Of a DNA stretch of 12,522 bases, positions 6,650 through 12,522 are shown in pieces. The stretch covers positions 1-12,522 of the forward strand of contig CALICC010000392.1 in NCBI GenBank assembly GCA_938049325.1. Reading direction: 5' to 3'. Numbering within the stretch: position 1 is the stretch's first letter; each line of letters begins with the position of its first letter. Source of the stretch: an uncultured Ilumatobacter sp. (GTDB taxonomy: Bacteria > Actinomycetota > Acidimicrobiia > Acidimicrobiales > Ilumatobacteraceae). A program made the translations under genes and the position numbers. The notes beneath the pieces were generated by a model. That model saw nothing but the letters and a program-made list of their open reading frames with translations. It was not told the origin of the DNA and did not search any database.

Positions 6650-6717
6650 GCGAACGCACCACCCGCGTGGTTGTTCGTTCATCGGAGTTTTCGACACGAG
6701 AATTCGGTGCGTGATGC

Positions 6718-6733
6718 TCTCGAAGCTCCGAGA
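6718..6733. promoter_or_regulatory. Palindrome TCTCG-N6-CGAGA upstream of the formate dehydrogenase operon
   Basis: Perfect 5-bp arms around a 6-nt spacer, lying just upstream of the TAATTT hexamer at the place of a -35 element. It has the form of a dimeric repressor or activator site; no regulator gene is visible in the window. Confidence 0.35.
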
Positions 6734-6740
6734 AGCCGAG

Positions 6741-6746
6741 TAATTT
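6741..6746 (+). promoter_or_regulatory. -10 hexamer TAATTT of the formate dehydrogenase operon
   Basis: TAATTT ends 8 nt before the ATG at 6755, an AT-rich island in GC-rich DNA. Transcription would start at or within about 2 nt of the ATG. Confidence 0.5.
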
Positions 6747-6754
6747 GACGCGCT

Positions 6755-8791
6755 ATGGGCACACGCAATCATCGCCAGACTGGTCCTCGAGATCAGGCCG
6801 ACGAGGCGATGAGGCGCCGCATGGCAGCGCCGAAGCTTCCGCGTCTCACCACACCGATGGTTCGCGAGACCAAGGACGCGCCGCTGCGACCCGCCACCTG
6901 GGACGAGGCGCTCGACCGGGCAGCGGCCGGGCTCGGCGCCGCGCGCGCAGCGATCGCCGCCGGTTCGCCGCACGCGTTCGGCATGTTCTCGTGCTCGAAG
7001 GCGACCAACGAGGTCAACTACCTCGGCCAGAAGTTCGCTCGCATGGTGATGGAGTCGAACAACATCGACTCGTGTAACCGAACTTGACACGCTCCTTCTG
7101 TCGTCGGTCTGGCGACAGTGTTCGGAGCAGGTGGCGGAACGGTGTCCTACGAGGAGATCGAAAACGCCGACGTGATCTTGCTGTGGGGATCCAATGCGCG
7201 CGAGGCGCATCCCATCTTCTTTCATCACCTGATGAAGGGGCTCGACAACGGCGCCAAGATGTATTGCGTCGACCCGCGGCGTACGTCCTCGTCGAAGTTC
7301 GCCGACGTGTGGCTCGGCATCGATGTCGGTACCGACATCGCGCTGTCCAACGCGATCGCTCGCGAGATCATCCACGCCGGTCTGACCAATCCAGAGTTCA
7401 TCGCACACTCCACGCAGGGGTACGAGGAGTTCGCCGCATCGGTCGAGCCGTACACACTCGACGTGGCGGCCGAGATCACCGGCGTTCCCGCCGAGGCAAT
7501 CCGCGAAGTCGCTCATGCGTACGCCACCGGCGCCAAGTCGCAGATCTTGTGGACGCTCGGTATCACCGAGCACCACAACGCGGTCGACAACGTCGTTTCG
7601 CTCTGCAACCTCGCGTTGTTGACCGGGCACGTCGGTCGGTGGGGTTCGGGTCTCGTTCCGTTGCGTGGACAGAACAATGTTCAGGGCGGCGGCGACATGG
7701 GTGCTCTCCCCGACAAACTCCCAGGGTTCCAGAACATCGATGACGCCGGCGCTCGGGGCAAGTTCGAAGCGGCGTACGGCATGGAGCTCAACCCCAAGCC
7801 TGGTATCCATCTCACGCTGATGTTCGAGGCAATGGAGCGTGGCGACATGACGGCGGCGTACGTCGTGGGTGAGAACCCCGCTGATTCGGAAGCCGACATC
7901 GAGCACGCTCGTGCGCTGCTGAGTGGTCTCGATTGTCTGGTCGTTCAGGACATCTTCATGACGCGCACTGCCGAGATGGCCGACGTGGTGTTTCCTGCGT
8001 CGGTGGCGTGGGCCGAGTGCGATGGCACGGTCACATCGTCGGAGCGGCGTGTGCAGCGCGTGCGCCGCGCGGTCACGCCACCGGGTGAGGCGCGTCACGA
8101 TCTCGACATCATGGTCGCGCTCGCCGACCGGATGGGCGTCGACCTCGGAACGAGCGACCCGCAGTCGCTCTGGGACGAACTGCGAACGCTGTCGCCGGCT
8201 CACGCTGGGATGTCGTACGAGCGTCTCGACGATGGCGGCCTGCAATGGCCATGCCCGACGCTCGACCACCCGGGTTCACCCTTTCTGCACAGTTGGCTGT
8301 GGGCCGACGATCTCGAAGGCCGAGATCCGGCGCCGTTCTCGGTCGTCGAACACGAGGGTCCCAAAGAGCAGTTGACCGACGAATTTCCGTTGCGGCTCAC
8401 GACCGGCCGTTCGCTCGACTCCTACAACACCGGCGTGCAGTCCAACGGCTTCACGTCACCGATCCGCTACGGCGAGGCGCTCGACATCAATCCCGGTGAT
8501 GCCGCCGACCTCGACCTCAGCGACGGCGAGCGCGTGCAGGTGTCGTCGCCCCGCGGTTCGGTCGAGATGGGGATTCGAATCCAACCGGACATTCCCCGCG
8601 GCCTGACCTTCACGACCTATCACTTCCCGGACCTGGTCGACGTGAACGTCCTCACCAACGACGCGTGGGACAAGCGGTCGGGCACGTCCGAATTCAAGGC
8701 CGCGGCGATCCGCATCGACAAGCTCGACACCGCACCCGTGGTGCCTGGCGCCGACGGCTCGCAGCTCGATGCATCGGGGTCTCGTGGCTGA
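6755..8791 (+). CDS. fdhF: Molybdenum formate dehydrogenase catalytic subunit, selenocysteine-containing (Sec111), lacking the N-terminal Fe-S domain
   Basis: Oxidises formate to CO2 at a bis-MGD molybdenum (or tungsten) centre; 678 residues when TGA at 7085-7087 is read as Sec. The active-site block NNIDSCNRT-U-HAPSVVGLAT is the Sec-type formate dehydrogenase signature, with Sec111 and the following His112. Later landmarks are WGSNAREAHP (about 144-153, cofactor binding), RGQNNVQGGGDMGALP (about 304-319), ENPADSEAD (about 373-381), and a C-terminal molydop-binding domain (about 544-655) beginning FPLRLTTGRSLDSYNTG and closing SGTSEFKAAAIRI. The [4Fe-4S] domain that normally precedes PRLTTPMVRE is absent here; it is encoded at the end of the third operon gene. 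The stop overlaps the diaphorase start, indicating translational coupling. Conventional calling would produce two fragments (6755-7087 and 7118-8791), which is not a frameshift or pseudogene. Confidence 0.95.
7085..7087 (+). other. In-frame UGA, selenocysteine codon of formate dehydrogenase (Sec111)
   Basis: TGA sits between CGA ACT and CAC GCT at the position of the molybdenum-coordinating Sec/Cys of the family, with no frame change on either side. Confidence 0.95.
7088..7128 (+). promoter_or_regulatory. Bacterial SECIS element of formate dehydrogenase
   Basis: Stem CTGTCGTC (7098-7105) pairs with GGCGACAG (7111-7118), 8 bp with one G-T wobble, around the loop GGTCT (7106-7110). An outer stem GCTCC (7091-7095)/GGAGC (7124-7128) is separated from it by an internal loop. 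The loop starts 18 nt after the TGA. As I recall the E. coli fdhF SECIS, it has the same GGUCU loop at the same distance, which would suit SelB recognition. Confidence 0.85.
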
Positions 8792-10547
8792 CCTGAAGTT
8801 GACGGTCGACACCTCGACCTCTGACGAGCGTGCCGCGGTCGACGCGGTGATCTCGCCCGACGATCATGCGGTGATCCACGAGACCGAGCGGCTCGTGCGA
8901 GGCGGCACGGAGCGTCGCCGAGATCGGCGCCACCTCTTGCTCCCCGGACTGCACGCGTTGCAGGCCACCGCGGGATGGATCAGTCCGGGTGGCATGAACT
9001 ACCTGTGTGCGGCGCTCCAGGTGCCACCCGCCGAAGCCTTCGGAGTCGCCAGCTTCTACGAACTGTTCCGCACCGACGATCCTGGCCATGACCAGTCGGT
9101 GCACCACGTGTGCATGGACACGTCATGCCACATCGCTGGCGCCGAAGAGTTCGCGCAGCAGCTCGAGTCGGAGGGCAAGCAGGTGCATCGAGGCCCGTGT
9201 CTCGGACAGTGTGAGCGGGCGCCCGCCCGTTTCGTTCAGGGGCGCAACGAACCCGACCACGTGCCGGCCGATGTGCCCGACGAGCTGTTCGTGCTTCCCC
9301 AACGCGCCGCCGACCCAGACGTCGAGCTACGGCTGTTGCAACGACTGGGCGTCGTCGATCCCACGTCGCTGTCGTCGTATCGCGAACACGGTGGCTACGT
9401 GGCTTTGGCCCGCGCCGTCGAGATCGGCCCACAGGCGGTGATCGACGCCGTGCGTGCCGCTGGGCTCTCCGGCCGAGGCGGGGCTGCGTTCCCGACCGCG
9501 ATCAAGTGGCAGGGGGTCGCTGACGAGCAGGGACGCCCGAAGCACGTGATCGCCAACGCCGATGAGTCCGAGCCGGGCACGTTCAAAGATCGTCATCTGA
9601 TGGAGCACGATCCGTTCTCGCTGATCGAGGGCCTCACACTGGCCGGGCTGGCCACCGGCGCGGAGAACGGTTGGATCTACATCCGCGGCGAGTACCCGTT
9701 GGCAACCCGTCGCCTCGCAAACGCCATCGAGCAGTGCCGCACCGCAGGGCTGCTCGGCGCCGACGTTCTCGGCTCCGGTCACCGTTTCGACATCGAACTG
9801 CGGCGCGGTGCGGGCGCATACATCTGCGGCGAAGAGACCGCGCTCATGGAATCGATGGCGGGCTTTCGCGGTGAGCCGCGCAACAAACCACCCTTCCCCT
9901 CGACCCACGGCCTGTTCGGTGAACCCACCGCCGTGAACAATCCCGAGACGCTGCTCAACGCACTCGTGATCGTCGAGCACGGTCCCGAGAGTTTCCGACG
10001 GGTTGGGACGGAGCAATCGCCCGGCACGCGTCTGTTCTGTTTGTCAGGGCACGTCGCGACGCCAGGTGTCTACGAAGTGCCGATGGGCACGACGCTCGGC
10101 GCTGTCATCGATCTGGCAGGGGGAGCCACGGGCACGACCCGGGCGATCCTGATGGGTGGAGCCGCTGGCTCGTTCATCGGAGCCGACCAGCTCGACATGC
10201 CGCTCACGCAGGGGGACACCCGTGAGCGGGGCACGACGCTCGGCTCCGGTGTGATCACGTTGTTCGACGACTCGGTCGACTTCACGTCGCTGGTATTGCG
10301 CATCGCCGAGTTCTTCAAAGGCGAGTCGTGCGGGCAGTGCGTGCCGTGTCGTGTTGGCGTGGTCCGACAGCACGAGGTGCTCGTCGAGATGTCGGCCAAC
10401 GGAGGTGCGCTCCGCAACGACCGCAACACGCTCATCGACGACATGGCGGTGGCCATGGCCGATGCATCGATCTGCGGCCTCGGCCACACGGCGTCGGGCG
10501 CCGTCCAGTCCGCCATCCGCCTCGGCCTGATCGGAAGCGCAACATGA
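8784..10547 (+). CDS. NADH-dehydrogenase-like diaphorase subunit, NuoE-NuoF fusion (FdsG-FdsB / HoxF type)
   Basis: Electron-transfer subunit passing electrons from formate oxidation to NAD+ through FMN; 587 residues. The N-terminal NuoE/thioredoxin-like domain (about 20-165) binds [2Fe-2S] through Cys110, Cys115, Cys139 and Cys143 (VCMDTSC and PCLGQC). The NuoF part carries the FMN/NAD motifs GRGGAAFP (230-237) and GAGAYICGEETALMESMAG (342-360), an SLBB-like segment, and a [4Fe-4S] site ESCGQCVPC (Cys516, 519, 522) with Cys564 in SICGLGH. In Cupriavidus-type enzymes FdsG and FdsB are separate; here they are fused as in HoxF-type proteins. GTG at 8784 (GGGG 4 nt upstream, 8-nt overlap with the catalytic gene) is preferred to ATG at 8769, which lacks a ribosome site; either is possible. 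The stop overlaps the next ATG (ATGA). Confidence 0.92.
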   Translation: MADLKLTVDTSTSDERAAVDAVISPDDHAVIHETERLVRGGTERRRDRRHLLLPGLHALQATAGWISPGGMNYLCAALQVPPAEAFGVASFYELFRTDDPGHDQSVHHVCMDTSCHIAGAEEFAQQLESEGKQVHRGPCLGQCERAPARFVQGRNEPDHVPADVPDELFVLPQRAADPDVELRLLQRLGVVDPTSLSSYREHGGYVALARAVEIGPQAVIDAVRAAGLSGRGGAAFPTAIKWQGVADEQGRPKHVIANADESEPGTFKDRHLMEHDPFSLIEGLTLAGLATGAENGWIYIRGEYPLATRRLANAIEQCRTAGLLGADVLGSGHRFDIELRRGAGAYICGEETALMESMAGFRGEPRNKPPFPSTHGLFGEPTAVNNPETLLNALVIVEHGPESFRRVGTEQSPGTRLFCLSGHVATPGVYEVPMGTTLGAVIDLAGGATGTTRAILMGGAAGSFIGADQLDMPLTQGDTRERGTTLGSGVITLFDDSVDFTSLVLRIAEFFKGESCGQCVPCRVGVVRQHEVLVEMSANGGALRNDRNTLIDDMAVAMADASICGLGHTASGAVQSAIRLGLIGSAT

Positions 10548-11401
10548 CCAAGACCGACGACCACGCCGAAACCGTCACCCAGGTGACGGTCACGATCGAT
10601 GGCACCGACGTGACCGTGGATGATGGCGACACGATTCTCGATGCGTGCAATGCCCACGGTGTCGACACGCCCACTATCTGCTACGCCGAGAACCTCACAC
10701 CGGTCAACGTGTGTCGCGTCTGCGTCGTCGAAGTCGAAGGGAATCGAACCCTGGTGCCGTCGTGCTCGCGCCCGGTCGAAGAGGGCATGGAGATCCAAAC
10801 CGACTCCGAGCGCGTGCGCCACAGTCGCAAGATGGTGCTCGAGTTCCTCGGGTCAGGCGTCGACCTCAGCCAGGCGACGGAGATCAACGAGTACTCCGCC
10901 CGATACGGCGCAGACCTCTCTCGATACGGCGACGACCGTCAGGTGATCGATGAGCCGATCCTGATCCAAGACGAGCTCTACATCCGCGACTACGACAAAT
11001 GCGTGCTCTGTTACCAGTGCGTGTCGGCCTGTGGCGACGACGCGCAGCACACGTTCGCGATCTCGGTGGCCGGCCGTGGGTTCGACAACCGCATCTCGAC
11101 CGAGTTCGATGCGGCGCTGCCCGATTCGGCGTGCGTGTACTGCGGCAACTGCGTCGCGGTGTGCCCGACCGGTGCGCTGCAGTTCAAGTCGGAGTTCGAC
11201 CTGCGTCAGGCCGACAACTGGCGCGAAGAAGACCAGACCGTCACCACGACGGTGTGTTCGTACTGTGGCGTCGGGTGCAACCTCGAGCTGCACGTGCAAG
11301 ACAACGAGATCGTGAAGGTCACTTCACCGGTCGACCACTCGGTGACACACGGCAACCTCTGCATCAAAGGTCGCTTCGGCTACACGTACGTCGGCAACTG
11401 A
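10544..11401 (+). CDS. Formate dehydrogenase Fe-S subunit: N-terminal half of the alpha subunit (Fer2, 2x[4Fe-4S], Molybdop_Fe4S4)
   Basis: A 285-residue electron-wire protein equivalent to the N-terminus of FdsA/NuoG. Domains in order: [2Fe-2S] ferredoxin with Cys46, Cys57, Cys60 and Cys74; a helical stretch at 90-145 without cysteine; two [4Fe-4S] sites, CVLCYQCVSAC (Cys153, 156, 159, 163) and CVYCGNCVAVCP (Cys197, 200, 203, 207); and a Molybdop_Fe4S4 motif CSYCGVGC (Cys238, 241, 245) with Cys273 in NLCIKGRFGYTYV. Lys275 corresponds to the lysine thought to relay electrons between molybdopterin and the cluster. The protein ends exactly where the catalytic subunit begins in undivided relatives, so the two must assemble to form the active site. 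The His-Cys3 cluster of NuoG/FdsA appears absent. The ATG overlaps the diaphorase stop (ATGA). Confidence 0.92.
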   Translation: MTKTDDHAETVTQVTVTIDGTDVTVDDGDTILDACNAHGVDTPTICYAENLTPVNVCRVCVVEVEGNRTLVPSCSRPVEEGMEIQTDSERVRHSRKMVLEFLGSGVDLSQATEINEYSARYGADLSRYGDDRQVIDEPILIQDELYIRDYDKCVLCYQCVSACGDDAQHTFAISVAGRGFDNRISTEFDAALPDSACVYCGNCVAVCPTGALQFKSEFDLRQADNWREEDQTVTTTVCSYCGVGCNLELHVQDNEIVKVTSPVDHSVTHGNLCIKGRFGYTYVGN

Positions 11402-11417
11402 CGTCGCGATCGCGACG
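11402..11417. terminator. 16-bp perfect palindrome between convergent genes, possible terminator
   Basis: CGTCGCGATCGCGACG follows directly on the stop codon of the Fe-S subunit gene and can fold as a 6-bp GC stem with a GATC loop. The 32-nt gap separates two convergent genes. There is no T-run, so its function is uncertain. Confidence 0.35.
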
Positions 11418-11433
11418 CACTACACAGCGCAGA

Positions 11434-12522
11434 TCAGGTGAGGGTGAAGCCCTCGTAGCGGTTCGCCGCGACCTCGTTGCACCGCTCCACGTAGTGAGGC
11501 CAGCCGAGCACGGGCATGAAGACGCGTGGCTTGCCCGGCACGTTCGCGCCGAGATACCACGAATTGCACGTGGGGTAGAGGGTCATGTCGGCGATCGCAT
11601 TGACGTGGTCGACCCACTCGTCGACGGCGTCGACTTCAGCCTCGATCGTCGCGTGGTCGCCAGCGCGCATCCAGAGCAGGCAGTCAGCAATCCAATCGAC
11701 GTGTTGCTCGACCGCTGTGATCATATTCGCGAGCACCGACGGGCTCCCCGGTCCGGTCACTGTGAAGAGATTTGGGAATCCGGTGACGCAGAGTCCAAGC
11801 AGTGTGCGTGGTCCGGCCTCCCACGCCTCCGAGAGCGTCGTGCCGCCTCGACCTTTGATGTCGATACGCAAGAGACTGCCGGTCATCGCGTCGAAGCCGG
11901 TGGCGAACACGACCAGATCGGCCTCGATGTGTGTGTCGTCTGCGAGTTGTACCCCGGTCGCGGTCAACCGTGCGATCGGGTTGTCGCGAACACTGACAAG
12001 TGCGACGTTGGGGCGGTTGAACGTCTCGTAGTAGTCCGTGTCGACGCACGGCCGTTTACACGCAAAGGTCTGATCGGGGCACAGCAGCGCAGCGGTCTCG
12101 TGGTCATCGACGATGTCGCGGATCTTGTCGCGGACGAACTCGGCCACCAGGTGGTTTGCCTCGGGGTCGACCATCACGTCGACGAACGCGCTCGACACCG
12201 CGAACCCACCGAGTTCCCAGCGCTCGTTCAGGATCCGCTCGCGCTCGGCGGGCGAGTGTTCGATCGCCGACCCGTGCGGCTTGGGATAGCTGGCCCCGAA
12301 CGCGGTCGACCGCTTCTGGAGGTCGGCGCGGAGCTCGGGGTAGCGGGTCTTCACGTCGGCCTCGACCGCCGGGTCGAGCGGCGCGTTTCGTGCTGGTGTT
12401 GCGTAGGTGGCGGTGCGCTGCAGCACGGTGAGGTGACCGGCATCTTCGGCCAACAGCGGGATGGCCTGCACCGCCGACGAGCCGGTGCCGATGACGACGA
12501 CGCGTCGGCCGGCCACGTCAAC
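11434..12522 (-). CDS. Baeyer-Villiger-type flavin monooxygenase (N-terminal part beyond window)
   Basis: The C-terminal 362 residues of an FAD- and NADPH-dependent monooxygenase; the start and the FAD-binding Rossmann motif lie outside the right edge. The visible part opens VDVAGRRVVVIGTGSSAVQA, the NADPH-binding Rossmann motif (GxGxxA). Typical class signatures follow: ACKRPCVDTDYYETFNRPNV, LVVFATGFDAMTG, GFPNLFTVTGPGSPSVLANM, QHVDWI, and at the end NSWYLGANVPGKPRVFMP. This pattern is close to cyclohexanone/phenylacetone monooxygenase relatives, which insert an oxygen atom into ketones, but the substrate cannot be predicted. It is convergent with the formate dehydrogenase operon and not obviously linked to it. 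Confidence 0.92.
   Translation of the reverse strand, partial: VDVAGRRVVVIGTGSSAVQAIPLLAEDAGHLTVLQRTATYATPARNAPLDPAVEADVKTRYPELRADLQKRSTAFGASYPKPHGSAIEHSPAERERILNERWELGGFAVSSAFVDVMVDPEANHLVAEFVRDKIRDIVDDHETAALLCPDQTFACKRPCVDTDYYETFNRPNVALVSVRDNPIARLTATGVQLADDTHIEADLVVFATGFDAMTGSLLRIDIKGRGGTTLSEAWEAGPRTLLGLCVTGFPNLFTVTGPGSPSVLANMITAVEQHVDWIADCLLWMRAGDHATIEAEVDAVDEWVDHVNAIADMTLYPTCNSWYLGANVPGKPRVFMPVLGWPHYVERCNEVAANRYEGFTLT

Noticed and set aside
6652..6680. Imperfect inverted repeat GAACG-ACCAC-CCGC-GTGGT-CGTTC near the L,D-transpeptidase start
   Set aside because: The arms are interrupted asymmetrically (1 versus 4 nt) and the core is only 5 bp, too weak to call an operator.
7085..7117. Formate dehydrogenase as a pseudogene or two separate genes
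   Set aside because: The frame continues exactly through the TGA, the residues between the TGA and the next possible start (HAPSVVGLAT) are family-conserved, and a SECIS hairpin is present.
6647..8269. Long 540-codon open frame on the minus strand
   Set aside because: It lies antisense to the formate dehydrogenase gene, whose plus-strand protein has strong family motifs. The minus-strand product is Arg/His/Val-rich with no recognisable domain, a usual GC-rich shadow frame.
8571..8582. GGATTCGAATCC, resembling a tRNA T-arm
   Set aside because: It is a palindrome inside the formate dehydrogenase coding frame with no tRNA cloverleaf around it.
11399..11433. TGA at the end of the Fe-S subunit gene as a third selenocysteine codon
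   Set aside because: The downstream frame is short, ends at a TAG, and runs into the convergent monooxygenase gene. The domain is already complete at FGYTYVGN, and no Sec or Cys is expected there.

Overview
The window is high-GC DNA with short intergenic gaps, many GTG starts and a set of TAnnnT hexamers 6-8 nt in front of start codons (leaderless-type promoters). Together with the gene content (DUF3516-type helicase, arylamine N-acetyltransferase, luciferase-like F420/flavin oxidoreductase, acidic TEAPVE-rich lipoprotein, DUF2231 membrane protein, Baeyer-Villiger-type monooxygenase), this suggests a chromosomal segment of an actinomycete, most likely Acidimicrobiia (Ilumatobacter-like). The taxonomic placement is inference. 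I saw no insertion sequence, CRISPR array, rRNA or tRNA gene.

Layout. 1-2047 (minus): a redoxin-like gene followed, with an ATGA overlap, by an SKI2-like helicase that runs off the left edge. 2096-2635 (plus): a VOC/glyoxalase-fold protein, convergent with an arylamine N-acetyltransferase (2624-3409, minus). The latter diverges from a luciferase-like oxidoreductase (3448-4242, plus) across a 38-nt gap filled by a perfect inverted repeat whose arms carry both -10 hexamers. 4298-4936: a cupredoxin-like lipoprotein. 4984-5481: a four-helix DUF2231 membrane protein. 5539-6636 (minus): a membrane-anchored L,D-transpeptidase. 6755-11401 (plus): a three-gene, translationally coupled NAD-linked molybdenum formate dehydrogenase operon. 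11434 to the right edge (minus): a flavin monooxygenase, truncated by the window.

The main result is two selenoprotein genes, each of which conventional gene calling would break in two. (1) The formate dehydrogenase catalytic subunit has an in-frame TGA at 7085-7087 at the active-site selenocysteine position. A hairpin follows whose GGTCT apical loop begins 18 nt after the TGA, the geometry I recall for E. coli fdhF. (2) The redoxin has an in-frame TGA (minus strand, 1918-1916) exactly at the first position of its CxxC redox motif, giving UxxC. Reading frame and family homology continue on both sides. Each supports the other, because the genome must then decode UGA as selenocysteine.

The formate dehydrogenase is also unusually arranged. 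The catalytic gene (6755-8791) lacks the N-terminal [4Fe-4S] domain of its family. That domain sits at the C-terminus of the third gene (10544-11401), behind a [2Fe-2S] and two [4Fe-4S] motifs. Between them lies a fused NuoE-NuoF (FdsG-FdsB/HoxF-like) diaphorase gene. The alpha subunit is thus split at a domain boundary with its two halves in reversed order. The expected overall job is formate oxidation to CO2 with electrons passed through Fe-S clusters and FMN to NAD+.
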